Shown: positions 26,758 through 34,961 of the stretch, one piece after another
Layout: each line of letters begins with the position of its first letter
Numbering within the stretch: the first letter of the stretch is position 1
IMG/VR virus record: IMGVR_UViG_3300042544_000912
Location: 62,001 to 126,000 of that record
Source of the DNA: a virus
Reading direction: 5' to 3' (one strand)
Length of the DNA stretch: 64,000 nucleotides
Notes under the pieces: model-generated
Databases searched by the model: none
The model's input: only the letters and a program-made list of their open reading frames with translations
What the model was told of the DNA's origin: nothing
Program-made: the position numbers and the translations under genes

Positions 26758-27809
26758 AAATTGCGTTGATTACGGACACGCACTTCGGTGCTAGGTCAGA
26801 TTCCATCCCGTTCGATAACTTCTTTGCGAAGTTCTACACAGAAACATTCTTCCCCCATTTGGAACGAGAAGGTATCAAGACTATCATTCACTTGGGTGAT
26901 GTCTTTGATAGGCGCAAGTTTATAAATTATAATACGTTGAAGAAATGCCGCGAGTATTTCTTTGACAGAACCAGTGATTTGGGTATCGATGTCCATATGA
27001 TTGCTGGTAATCACGATACTTTCTTCAAGAATACTAATGATGTAAACTCTCTGGACCTTCTTCTCCGTGAGTATGAGAACATCATTACATATTCAGAAGC
27101 AGAAGAAATCAGATTAGACGGAAAGAATCTACTGCTTGTTCCATGGATTTGTTCGGGCAACTATGCAGAAACTATGGAGGTAGTAAAGAAAAGCAATGCA
27201 CAAGCAGTATTTGGACACTTTGAGTTTTCAGGTTTCGAAATGTATCGTGGGCATAAAAATGACCATGGAATGGACACTGTTGACTTTGATAGATTTCCTC
27301 TCGTTTGCAGCGGTCATTTCCATCATCGCAGTCGGTCTGGTAACATTGTCTATCTTGGTAATACCTATGAGTTTACTTGGAGCGATTATAATGATCCAAG
27401 AGGGTATCACATCTATGATACGGAAACGAATGAGATAGAATTTCATGAGAACCCATTTAAAATCTTTCATAAAATCTATTATGATGACACTACTGGTGAC
27501 CCTAGTTTGCTTGATCTTAGCGCACTTGTGGGGAGTTGCGTTCGGTTAGTTGTCGTAAAGAAAACCGACTTCTATAAGTTTGACCGCTTTGTAGATAAGT
27601 TGTATGACCTAAATCTCATCGAACTAAAAATCGTTGAAGACTTTTCCGAGTTTGAAACAGAAGCTATGGAAGATGAAGAAATGAATATCGAAGATACTAT
27701 GACTGTTCTTTCTGACTTCGTTGACACTATTCAAACCGATCTAGAAAAGAACCGTATTAAGTCTATTCTCCAGACACTCTATGTTGAGGCACAGAACGTT
27801 ACTGTATGA
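26754..27809 (+). CDS. gp47: gp47 recombination nuclease subunit (Mre11/SbcD-like)
   Basis: 351 residues (T4: 339). Metallophosphoesterase motifs in order: TDTHFG (5-10), HLGDVFDRR, GNHDTFF, GHFEFSG and GHFHHR. It forms the Mre11/Rad50-like complex with gp46 that resects DNA ends for recombination-dependent replication. It overlaps gp46 by 4 bases, ensuring balanced production. Confidence 0.94.
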   Translation: MKIALITDTHFGARSDSIPFDNFFAKFYTETFFPHLEREGIKTIIHLGDVFDRRKFINYNTLKKCREYFFDRTSDLGIDVHMIAGNHDTFFKNTNDVNSLDLLLREYENIITYSEAEEIRLDGKNLLLVPWICSGNYAETMEVVKKSNAQAVFGHFEFSGFEMYRGHKNDHGMDTVDFDRFPLVCSGHFHHRSRSGNIVYLGNTYEFTWSDYNDPRGYHIYDTETNEIEFHENPFKIFHKIYYDDTTGDPSLLDLSALVGSCVRLVVVKKTDFYKFDRFVDKLYDLNLIELKIVEDFSEFETEAMEDEEMNIEDTMTVLSDFVDTIQTDLEKNRIKSILQTLYVEAQNVTV

Positions 27810-29521
27810 TTATTTTCAACACAATTCGCTGGAAGAACTTTCTTTCAACTGGCAACCAGTTCACAGAAATCAAGCTAGACCGTTCACCTAACACTCTGAT
27901 TGTCGGTGAGAATGGTGGCGGAAAGTCAACAATGCTTGACGCATTGTGCTTTAGTCTTTTTGGTAAGCCGTTTCGTAACATCAACAAGCCTCAGTTGGTA
28001 AACTCCATCAACAAGAAGCAACTTCTGGTTGAGGTGGAATTCCAGTCGGGTCGCAAGTCGTATAAGATTGTGCGCGGCATCAAGCCTAATCTTTTTGAAA
28101 TCTATGTTGACGGTGACCTGATTAACCAAGACGCCGCCGCTCGTGACTATCAGAAGTATCTCGAAGAATCTATTCTCAAGTTGAACTACAAGTCCTTCAC
28201 ACAGATTGTCATTCTGGGTTCAGCATCGTTTACGCCATTCATGCAGTTGCCATCTGGCACACGCCGTGAGATTATCGAAGACCTACTTGACATTCAAATC
28301 TTTACCACTATGAACGTGGTGCTTAGGGATAAGATGAATGAGTTGAAGGATCGATTGCAAGACGCCGACGGTAAGTTGGAAGTTTTGAAGCAGAAGGCCT
28401 CAATTCAGAAAGAATATGTTGACACCCTAGAAGCGAACCGAGAGAAGAGAGTCGATGAAATATTGGAGCGTATTGAGGCTGGTGAGGGGAAGATATCAAG
28501 TCTTACCAATCTCGCCAATGATGTGGCGGGGCAGAAAGTTTCGATTGAAGAAGCCCAGAAAAATCTGGGAGACCTTGCAACCAAGCAAAAGAAACTTGAC
28601 TCCTTCAAAACCAAATTTTCCACTCAACTCCGCGATCTTCAAAAAGAGGTTGCTTTCTACGAGGAAACAGATGAGTGTCCGACGTGCCAACAGGGGATTG
28701 CTCACGACCATAAAGAAACTATCGTCTCATCAAGACAAGAGAAAATTCAAGAACTCTCTTCTGGAATGGAGAAACTCCAAGAAGAATTTACAAAACTTGA
28801 AGACCTCATTGCGGAAAATGAGATTCTTTCCGAACAAATTTCTGGGTTGAACGCGGAGATTATCACGCACAACAATGAAATTATTGTTCAACAAAGACTG
28901 ATACAAGCCCTTAATTTGGAACTGGCTGACATTACATCTAAAACTGGTGATATAGATACTGAGAAAAATAAGTTGAAAACTTATGCTAAGGAAGTTCTGA
29001 CTCAGAACGAAGAAAAGGCCAAGTTGAATGAAGAAAAGCATTACCTGGATGCTGTCTCCACTCTCCTCAAGGACACTGGTATTAAGACTAAGATTATTCG
29101 GCAGTATCTTCCAGTTATCAATAAACTGGTGAATAAATATCTACAAGCAATGGACTTCTTCGTGCAGTTTAATCTGGATGAAAAGTTCGATGAAACTATT
29201 AAGTCTCGCCATCGTGATGATTTTAGTTACGCATCATTCTCGGAAGGAGAAAAGCAACGCATCGACCTTGCTCTTCTGTTTACATGGCGGACAATCGCTA
29301 AGATGAAGAACAGTGTGGCTACCAATCTTCTAATCTTGGACGAGGTATTCGATAGTTCGCTTGATAATAATGGTACCGATTATGTTATGTCTCTGCTAGA
29401 TACAATTGGCGAAGATACAAATCTATTCGTTATCAGTCATAAGGGCGACCAACTCTTTGATAAGTTTCGCAGTCTTATTAAGTTTGAAAAGAAAAATAAC
29501 TATAGTGAAATGGTGATATAA
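27806..29521 (+). CDS. gp46: gp46 recombination ATPase subunit (Rad50/SbcC-like)
   Basis: 571 residues (T4: 560). Walker A VGENGGGKST near residue 33, a zinc hook CPTC near 290 in the middle of the coiled coil, the signature FSEGEKQRIDLA and Walker B NLLILDEVFDSS near the C-terminus. It pairs with gp47. Its stop overlaps the deformylase ATG. Confidence 0.95.
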   Translation: MIIFNTIRWKNFLSTGNQFTEIKLDRSPNTLIVGENGGGKSTMLDALCFSLFGKPFRNINKPQLVNSINKKQLLVEVEFQSGRKSYKIVRGIKPNLFEIYVDGDLINQDAAARDYQKYLEESILKLNYKSFTQIVILGSASFTPFMQLPSGTRREIIEDLLDIQIFTTMNVVLRDKMNELKDRLQDADGKLEVLKQKASIQKEYVDTLEANREKRVDEILERIEAGEGKISSLTNLANDVAGQKVSIEEAQKNLGDLATKQKKLDSFKTKFSTQLRDLQKEVAFYEETDECPTCQQGIAHDHKETIVSSRQEKIQELSSGMEKLQEEFTKLEDLIAENEILSEQISGLNAEIITHNNEIIVQQRLIQALNLELADITSKTGDIDTEKNKLKTYAKEVLTQNEEKAKLNEEKHYLDAVSTLLKDTGIKTKIIRQYLPVINKLVNKYLQAMDFFVQFNLDEKFDETIKSRHRDDFSYASFSEGEKQRIDLALLFTWRTIAKMKNSVATNLLILDEVFDSSLDNNGTDYVMSLLDTIGEDTNLFVISHKGDQLFDKFRSLIKFEKKNNYSEMVI

Positions 29522-30036
29522 TGGAATTAATTAAGTTTACTGACCCAACACTTCGGGTAGAGCCAACAGCTTTTGAATTTGGCAAAGAAGATGCTAAAGA
29601 TTTGGTAGATAGACTATGGACAAAATGTCGAGAACTTCGAGGTTTAGGTTTATCTGCAAATCAGGTAGGAATTGATGCCAAAGTTTTTGTGATGGGTTCA
29701 GATGATGATAATCGTAAGAATATTTTTAACCCGAAAATTGTTTCCTCGTCGGAAGAAACTAATCTTGCTAAAGAAGGTTGTCTAAGTTATCCTGGTCTGT
29801 GGCTGTCTATCAAACGCCCAGCTACCATCACTGCTTCATATCAGAATGTGGAGGGTGAATATATAGTAGAAGAATTTACGGGATTGCCCGCTAGAATCTT
29901 TCAACATGAATATGATCATATGCTTGGATTGAATTTCTCTGACCATGCTTCTGAAATGAAAATGAAGATGGCTATGAAGTCACTAGAAAAACGAGCAAAA
30001 AAGTATATTAAAAAATATGTCCAAAACAACCTCTGA
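29521..30036 (+). CDS. def: Peptide deformylase
   Basis: 171 residues. All three family motifs are present: GLGLSANQVG (41-50), EGCLSYPG with metal ligand Cys87, and QHEYDH with His129, Glu130 and His133. It removes N-formyl from new proteins; phage versions probably speed processing of phage-made proteins. The last residues (KYVQNNL) lie in a 37-base sequence that recurs after the next gene, evidence of a local rearrangement. Confidence 0.93.
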   Translation: MELIKFTDPTLRVEPTAFEFGKEDAKDLVDRLWTKCRELRGLGLSANQVGIDAKVFVMGSDDDNRKNIFNPKIVSSSEETNLAKEGCLSYPGLWLSIKRPATITASYQNVEGEYIVEEFTGLPARIFQHEYDHMLGLNFSDHASEMKMKMAMKSLEKRAKKYIKKYVQNNL

Positions 30037-30039
30037 ATT
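30003..30039 (+). repeat. Direct repeat flanking the oxygenase gene, left copy
   Basis: 37 bases that match 30557-30593 at 33 positions. This copy encodes the deformylase C-terminus. It also contains an 11-codon remnant frame from ATG 30017 reading MSKTTSEF, which mirrors the start MSNTTYDF of the gene after the right copy. Confidence 0.85.
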
Positions 30040-30060
30040 TATAGTTGATTAATTATTTTT

Positions 30061-30534
30061 ATGTCTATACGATTATTCCATCTTACTTTGCCAGAAAATT
30101 TCGTTGATAATGTTTTAGCATTGCGTGGTATAGCCAAGTCTGTTAAACGAAGTAATAAAGGTGGATGGCAAAGTCACCGGTGCAATAGAAAAACTTATTC
30201 CTGGGCAGAATCAGTTATAGATAATGTTCAAACTGTAGCCGATGTTACTGGAGATATAACTTGCTGGTATAATATCAATACGGATAGTGATTATAATGAG
30301 TGGCACCATCACGATAGGGGTGACACAGATGAGATGTGTGCAGTCCTTTATCTCCAAGTTCCAGAAAATGCTGGTCATTTTGAGTATGAGATTGAAAAAG
30401 AAATCTTCCAGATTAAACCATATGCTGGGTTGTTATTATTATTTCCTGATGATTTGATGCATCGTGTTTTACCGAACGAAGGTGATGGCGAAAGAGTCTC
30501 CATGGCTTTTAATTTTTGGAAAATGTTGAAATGA
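30061..30534 (+). CDS. 2-oxoglutarate/Fe(II)-dependent oxygenase
   Basis: 157 residues with a double-stranded beta-helix pattern. The iron site is H83-x-D85 in WHHHDRGDTD and His134 in DLMHRVLPNE; the 2OG-binding Arg is probably R145 in GERVSMAFNFW. Short 2OG-Fe oxygenases of this kind are frequent in T4-like phages, with unknown substrates (hydroxylation of protein or base is possible). The gene has no clear SD sequence, is AT-rich, and is bracketed by a 37-base direct repeat, so it looks like an inserted cassette. Confidence 0.82.
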   Translation: MSIRLFHLTLPENFVDNVLALRGIAKSVKRSNKGGWQSHRCNRKTYSWAESVIDNVQTVADVTGDITCWYNINTDSDYNEWHHHDRGDTDEMCAVLYLQVPENAGHFEYEIEKEIFQIKPYAGLLLLFPDDLMHRVLPNEGDGERVSMAFNFWKMLK

Positions 30535-30556
30535 ATATATTTTATCCCCACGAAAG

Positions 30557-30593
30557 GTATATTAGAAAATATGTCCAACACAACCTATGATTT
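30557..30593 (+). repeat. Direct repeat flanking the oxygenase gene, right copy
   Basis: Read in the deformylase frame, this copy still encodes RYIRKYVQHNL-stop, a close match to the true deformylase end KYIKKYVQNNL-stop. It also carries the ATG of the next gene. Both functions of the ancestral junction are therefore visible in each copy. Confidence 0.85.
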
Positions 30594-30945
30594 CGGATTT
30601 ACATTCGAAGACCCCTCCGAAACTGTAATTCATGTCCAAGAGCCGTATAGTTCTCAGACGATAGATACAGGCGACCTAAAAGATGAGATTATGGCCAAGC
30701 TCTATGACCTTGAAGCCAGACTTCTTAATGTAGACCAGTCAACTCTCATTGCAGAACACAAGAGACTTGTGGAAATGGAAGTTGCAGAAAAATTGAAGCA
30801 GGTAGAAGACTTAATTCTACCTTTAATGTATAACCTGATGAAAAATCCTGAAAAGGAATACATCCACTGGCCGAATAGGACACCCATAATTGATAACCAA
30901 ATTGAAAAGATCACCGCAATCACACGATACTATGAACGAGTTTGA
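30571..30945 (+). CDS. Conserved T4-like hypothetical protein
   Basis: 124 residues: a variable N-terminus (SNTTYDFGFTFEDPSE), a central helix (ALIAEHK-like region LIAEHKRLVEMEVAEKLKQV) and a C-terminal YIHWPNRTPIIDNQIEKITA motif. The HWPNR-P-I-I-D pattern recurs in hypothetical proteins of other T4-like phages, from memory. The 5-prime end lies in the right copy of the direct repeat. It overlaps the ClpP-like gene by 14 bases. Confidence 0.6.
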   Translation: MSNTTYDFGFTFEDPSETVIHVQEPYSSQTIDTGDLKDEIMAKLYDLEARLLNVDQSTLIAEHKRLVEMEVAEKLKQVEDLILPLMYNLMKNPEKEYIHWPNRTPIIDNQIEKITAITRYYERV

Positions 30946-31528
30946 TGGTCCTTCGAAAGCTAGATTTTTTGCGCAGCCAGTGGCTACCGCAGTAAATCTA
31001 TATTTGTGTGGCGAAATCAAAGCCGCAGAAGAATATGTAGAGTGGTTTCAGTTGTTCCGCGCTGCTGGTGAAAATGATATCATTTACATTCGCATCAACA
31101 GCGAGGGTGGCGACCTGTTTGCCGCTCTACAGATAGTAAGAGCAATTCAAGAATCGAATGCTACTATTGTCTGTTCGGTAGAAGGCATTTGTATGTCGGC
31201 TGCAACACTTATCTTCCTTAGCGCGGACCGCTTCGAACTGTCTGACCATACCATGTTCATGTTCCACAACTATTCAAGTGGCACCATCGGTAAGGGCGGC
31301 GAGATGTATGACCAAATCACACACTTCCGTGCTTGGTCTGAAAAACTGTTCACTTCATTCTACAAGGACTTCCTGACGCCAGAAGAAATCAAGTCGATGC
31401 TTGATAACAAGGATATCTGGCTTGATGCAGAGGAAGTCGCCAAGCGTTTGAAGAACCGCATCGAAGCAGATGCGGAAGAAGAAGCTCCGAAGCCTAAAAA
31501 GACTCGGAAGAAAGCCGTTCCTGCATAA
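30932..31528 (+). CDS. clpP: ClpP-like serine protease
   Basis: 198 residues from ATG 30932; an upstream start deep inside the preceding gene is less likely. It has the ClpP/crotonase fold signature IRINSEGGDLFAALQIVRAI, nucleophile Ser89 in GICMSAATL and His112 in MFMFHNYSSG. The C-terminus is Lys/Pro-rich (PKPKKTRKKAVPA). No phage Clp ATPase was seen except for the AAA protein at 34962, which is not Clp-like. It may use host ClpA/X or act alone on host proteins. Confidence 0.85.
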   Translation: MNEFDGPSKARFFAQPVATAVNLYLCGEIKAAEEYVEWFQLFRAAGENDIIYIRINSEGGDLFAALQIVRAIQESNATIVCSVEGICMSAATLIFLSADRFELSDHTMFMFHNYSSGTIGKGGEMYDQITHFRAWSEKLFTSFYKDFLTPEEIKSMLDNKDIWLDAEEVAKRLKNRIEADAEEEAPKPKKTRKKAVPA

Positions 31529-31535
31529 ATACTAC

Positions 31536-31564
31536 TTGACATTTCCTTGCGAATCGAGTAGTAT
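31536..31564 (+). promoter_or_regulatory. Sigma70-like promoter with CGAATCG spacer element (HAD gene)
   Basis: TTGACA, 17-base spacer containing GCGAATCGAG, TAGTAT. The -10 ends six bases before the ATG, so the predicted transcription start falls on or next to the start codon and the mRNA is probably leaderless. Confidence 0.75.
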
Positions 31565-31570
31565 ATAAAC

Positions 31571-32176
31571 ATGATTAGTTTTAAAGAGTTTATAAGTGAG
31601 TCGCAAGACGGTGCCGGATTAACTATCTGGGACATTGATGAAACTCTATTTCGCACAACTGCCCGCGTCCATATCATCAAAGATGGTAAGATTATCAAGA
31701 CGTTAGGTAACAAGCAATACAATACATATAATTTACAGCCGGGTGAGTCCTTCGACTTTAGCGAGTTTAGGGACGCCCGGCATTTTCAATCTACCAGCGA
31801 ACCAATCGCAAGAGCGATTCGCAAACTGATTGCAATGCACAAGAACATCAAGGCCAAGGGTAGCAAGATGGTTGTTATCACAGCCCGCTCCGACTTTGAT
31901 GACCGTGATATTTTTCTAGATACATTTCGTAAGCAAGGCATTGATATCGATGATATCCATGTCCATCGTGCTGGCAATCTTGGCGCCATGCCCTCTGCGG
32001 CTGCTAAGAAAATCTATATCAAACAATACCTTGACACTGGTAAATATACTCGCGCCCGTCTCTTTGATGACGCGGTGTCCAATCTCCAGATGTTCAAGGA
32101 CTTAGCGAATGAATACCCTAATGTGAAGTTTGAGCCGTTCTTGGCTCACGAAGATGGAACAATGACTCGTTTTTAA
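31571..32176 (+). CDS. HAD-family phosphatase with capsid-targeting-like N-terminus
   Basis: 201 residues. HAD motif I is D21-I-D23-E-T-L, motif II is VVITARSDFDD and the late acidic motif is RLFDDAVSN. The HAD domain resembles phosphatase domains related to polynucleotide 3-prime phosphatases, so a nucleic-acid or nucleotide substrate is possible. Residues 1-10 (MISFKEFISE, followed by S) match the form of T4 internal-protein capsid-targeting tags cut by gp21 after (L/I)xE. It has its own promoter and no SD. Confidence 0.8.
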   Translation: MISFKEFISESQDGAGLTIWDIDETLFRTTARVHIIKDGKIIKTLGNKQYNTYNLQPGESFDFSEFRDARHFQSTSEPIARAIRKLIAMHKNIKAKGSKMVVITARSDFDDRDIFLDTFRKQGIDIDDIHVHRAGNLGAMPSAAAKKIYIKQYLDTGKYTRARLFDDAVSNLQMFKDLANEYPNVKFEPFLAHEDGTMTRF

Positions 32177-32177
32177 C

Positions 32178-32205
32178 TTGACATTACCATCGATTCGTGT
32201 ATACT
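32178..32205 (+). promoter_or_regulatory. Sigma70-like promoter with inverted CGATTCG element
   Basis: TTGACA, 16-base spacer, TATACT, starting one base after the HAD stop codon. The spacer contains CGATTCG, the reverse complement of the CGAATCG found in three neighbouring promoters. Confidence 0.72.
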
Positions 32206-32226
32206 AATAATATAAGGAGAATGATT

Positions 32227-32589
32227 ATGTTTAAGTCTATTGTTTCTAGTATTGTTGCTATCAGTGTTCTTGCTACTCCTGTAGTAGCAGAAGCCAAGGG
32301 TCGTGGTGAACACCGCAGTGAACGCCACGAGCGCAAGCGCGGCAATCATATTAATACCGGAGAAGCTATTGCTATCGGTCTTGGTGCCTTTATTCTCGGT
32401 GCTGCTATTAAAAACAACAATAGCCGCGACGAGGAAGTTGAGCGCGAAGTTTATGACCGCGAGTATGAATATCACTATCGCAACCGTGATTCATATTATC
32501 GCCGTGACCGCAACTGCCGCACCACAGAAGTTACTGAATATGACTACTACGGCAATCGATATATTCGCCGTGAGCGCCGTTGTTTCTAA
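32227..32589 (+). CDS. Small secreted protein with Gly-rich membrane-like segment
   Basis: 120 residues from the ATG at 32227, which has AAGGAGA six bases upstream; earlier in-frame starts lie in the promoter. There is a clear signal peptide (FKSIVSSIVAISVLATPVVA, cleavage near AEA). A Gly-rich hydrophobic stretch (GEAIAIGLGAFILGAAI) follows, then an Arg/Tyr/Glu-rich C-terminus with two Cys (NCRTTEVTEYDYYGNRYIRR). It is exported to the periplasm, where it may act on the envelope, for example in superinfection exclusion. No family is recognised with confidence; RcnB-like host proteins have a similar composition. Confidence 0.7.
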   Translation: MFKSIVSSIVAISVLATPVVAEAKGRGEHRSERHERKRGNHINTGEAIAIGLGAFILGAAIKNNNSRDEEVEREVYDREYEYHYRNRDSYYRRDRNCRTTEVTEYDYYGNRYIRRERRCF

Positions 32590-32643
32590 AAGAATCGCTT
32601 GACATTTGGTCGCGAATCGACTATAGTAAATAATGTGATTGAT
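32590..32643 (+). repeat. 54-base promoter repeat, left copy (before the VWA gene)
   Basis: Contains TTGACA at 32599-32604, a 17-base spacer with GTCGCGAATCGAC, and TATAGT at 32622-32627, then AATAATGTGATTGAT. It is identical to 34878-34931 at 52 of 54 positions. It acts as the promoter of the VWA gene with a leader of about 30 bases. Confidence 0.85.
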
Positions 32644-32662
32644 TGATTGATGAGGTTTTGTG

Positions 32663-34879
32663 ATGTCCCAGTTTGCTGAAAAGTCGATTCTCGCCAAGTT
32701 GTTGGCGACCGAAAATATCCACGTAGAACACCAGAAGACAAGTACCGCTTACTTCAATCTGGAGACCCGCACGGTCGTGCTGCCGATCTTCAAAGAAACT
32801 TCGGCTGACCTTTATGACCTGCTTATCGGCCACGAAGTTGGTCACGCTCTCGAAACGCCTGCCGAGGGCTGGCACTCCAGCATCTCTGAGAAGGGTGTAG
32901 GCTTCAAGTCTTTCCTCAACATCATTGAAGATGCTCGTATCGAACGTAAGATGAAGACCCGTTATCCTGGTCTTCGTCGGTCGTTCTACAATGGTTACCA
33001 AGAACTCTTCGAAAAGAATTTCTTCGGTGTCGAAGGCATGGATGTCAATAAGCTAAAGTTTATTGACCGCATCAACCTTCACGCCAAAGTCGGTTCGTTT
33101 TTGAACGTCAAGTTCTCGGAAGAAGAGCAAGCGATTGTCAATCGTCTTGACGACCTGAACACCTGGGAAGATGTGGTCGCTTTGGCTAGCGAACTCTATG
33201 ACCGCGCCGAAAATTCCACCGAAGAACTTGACTTCGAAAATTTTCTGAACCAGTTTGAAATGTCGGAAGATAGTGACGGTGAATTCGACCCGTCTGCCGA
33301 CTACGTTGAAGTTCCTAATTCAGAAAAGTCCGACGCTAAGGACGAACCCAATTCACCTTCTCCTAAAGGTCAGAAGTCGGAAGACGAGACCGAAGAGTCG
33401 AAGTCATCTTCTTCGGATGATGCCGAAGACAAGACCAAAGAAGAGAAGGACGATGGTTCATCTGAGGACAGCAAGTCCGAGGACAGCAAGGAAGAAAGTC
33501 CTGAGCCAACTTCGTTCACCGATGAAAACTTTCGCCGGAACGAGGATAGTTTGCTTGATGCAAACGCCCGTGAGACGTTCTATGCCAAACTTCCTGTTCT
33601 GAACCCTGCCGATTTTATTGTTGGTATCAATACTATCGAAAAGATGTTGGCGTTCTCTGTCGGTGGCGCGGCCAGTCGCGCTGGTAAAACTGTCGAACAG
33701 GTCAAGATGGAACTCTACAAGGACTTTCTTGCCAAGAACAGCAAGTACCTCAGTGCAATGGCACAGGACTTCGAACGTAAGAAGAAAGCCAAGTCACTTA
33801 TGCGCGCCCAGACTTCCAAGACTGGTCGCATCAACATGGACAAGGTTTGGGCTTACAAGATTACCGAAGACTTGTTTCTCCAGAACACGGTTGTTCCCAA
33901 CGGTCAGAACCACGGTATGCTTCTGTACCTCGATATGTCGGGTAGCATGTCTACTAACATGGCTGGTACCATGGAGCAGCTGGTTCTTCTGGCTTCGTTC
34001 TGCCAGAAAGTCCGCATTCCGTTCGAAGTTTATGGCTTCATCACGAACAGCGGTGCTCCACACTCATATTACGATACATTGCGTAGCCGTAATAACTATT
34101 CTGACCCCAAGAATCTAGTGATTTCTGATGGTAGTTTCCGTATGCTCCAGCTTGTAACCACTGGCGTTTCTGGTGGTAAGTTCAAGACCCAGATGGCAAA
34201 TCTTCTGGCTCTTGGCAATACTTATAGTCGCAACTACGCCGACCTGTATCTGGACCGTCCAGCTGCAAATGCTTTCGGCCTTGGTAGCACTCCTCTGGAA
34301 GAAGCCATTCTACTCGGCCGCTACATTGCCGAAGACTTCAAGGTGCGCAACCGCGTTGAGGTTCTCTCGTCGGTATTTCTCACCGATGGTGATGGCGATT
34401 GTAACTTTGAAACCGTTGGTCCTAACGACCATTATCGCAAGAACCTAGCGATTGTTGACTCTAAGACTCGTCGCACCTTTACGCAGCCACATGATAGCAG
34501 CGGTAGCTATCGCAGTAAGTCTTATTGCAAGGCTCTTCTGGATCTTTATCGTAACACCACTGGTTCGCGGATGATTAACTTCTATCTGCTTGGTTCATAC
34601 GATTTGAAGTATTTCTTGGCCCGCTCTCCTATCACTGGCACAGCGAACGAAGCCGCCAAGAAAGCCTTCAAGAAGGAAGGTGCGGCACTTCTCAAGGACA
34701 TCAATGGCTTTGATGACCAGTTCTTGATTAAGGCTGGTGCTAGCCTTCAAGTCACGGAAGATACACTGACTGTGGACTCCAACGACAAGAAGGAATTGAC
34801 TAAGGCTTTCAAGGCTTTTCAAGATAAAAAGTCTATTGGTCGTGTGATTCTTACGAAAATGGTTGATGCTGTGGCGTAA
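32663..34879 (+). CDS. VWA-domain protein with HExxH metallopeptidase motif (CobT-like)
   Basis: 738 residues. The N-terminal part has HEVGHALE near residue 57 (zinc-protease type HExxH) followed by FLNIIEDARIERKMKTRYPG, which recalls the CobT/VWA family. Residues about 205-290 are an acidic, Ser/Glu/Asp-rich linker. The C-terminal von Willebrand A domain carries the MIDAS motif LDMSGSMS near residue 423 and a distal LTDGDGD loop. Such proteins usually work with a MoxR/CobS AAA ATPase, encoded next. In phages the target is unknown. The true start is ATG 32663, after a GTG-ATG pair. Confidence 0.85.
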   Translation: MSQFAEKSILAKLLATENIHVEHQKTSTAYFNLETRTVVLPIFKETSADLYDLLIGHEVGHALETPAEGWHSSISEKGVGFKSFLNIIEDARIERKMKTRYPGLRRSFYNGYQELFEKNFFGVEGMDVNKLKFIDRINLHAKVGSFLNVKFSEEEQAIVNRLDDLNTWEDVVALASELYDRAENSTEELDFENFLNQFEMSEDSDGEFDPSADYVEVPNSEKSDAKDEPNSPSPKGQKSEDETEESKSSSSDDAEDKTKEEKDDGSSEDSKSEDSKEESPEPTSFTDENFRRNEDSLLDANARETFYAKLPVLNPADFIVGINTIEKMLAFSVGGAASRAGKTVEQVKMELYKDFLAKNSKYLSAMAQDFERKKKAKSLMRAQTSKTGRINMDKVWAYKITEDLFLQNTVVPNGQNHGMLLYLDMSGSMSTNMAGTMEQLVLLASFCQKVRIPFEVYGFITNSGAPHSYYDTLRSRNNYSDPKNLVISDGSFRMLQLVTTGVSGGKFKTQMANLLALGNTYSRNYADLYLDRPAANAFGLGSTPLEEAILLGRYIAEDFKVRNRVEVLSSVFLTDGDGDCNFETVGPNDHYRKNLAIVDSKTRRTFTQPHDSSGSYRSKSYCKALLDLYRNTTGSRMINFYLLGSYDLKYFLARSPITGTANEAAKKAFKKEGAALLKDINGFDDQFLIKAGASLQVTEDTLTVDSNDKKELTKAFKAFQDKKSIGRVILTKMVDAVA

Positions 34880-34931
34880 GAATCACTTGACATTTGGTCG
34901 CGAATCGACTATAGTGAATAATGTGATTGAT
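34878..34931 (+). repeat. 54-base promoter repeat, right copy (before the AAA gene)
   Basis: TTGACA at 34887-34892, TATAGT at 34910-34915, spacer 17. The first bases overlap the VWA stop codon. It gives the AAA gene the same regulation as its partner and also forms a direct repeat that brackets the VWA gene exactly. Confidence 0.85.
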
Positions 34932-34961
34932 GATGTTTGTTTGTGAAAAGGTGATTTTGTT

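Noticed and set aside
32303-32602. Alternative frame inside the secreted protein gene
   Set aside because: Thr/Ile-rich product with no start signal; the main frame has a signal peptide, RBS and promoter.
33255-34118. Alternative forward frames inside the VWA gene (Arg/Lys/Pro-rich)
   Set aside because: Composition follows a shifted reading of a biased gene; no RBS, and the main frame carries all conserved motifs.
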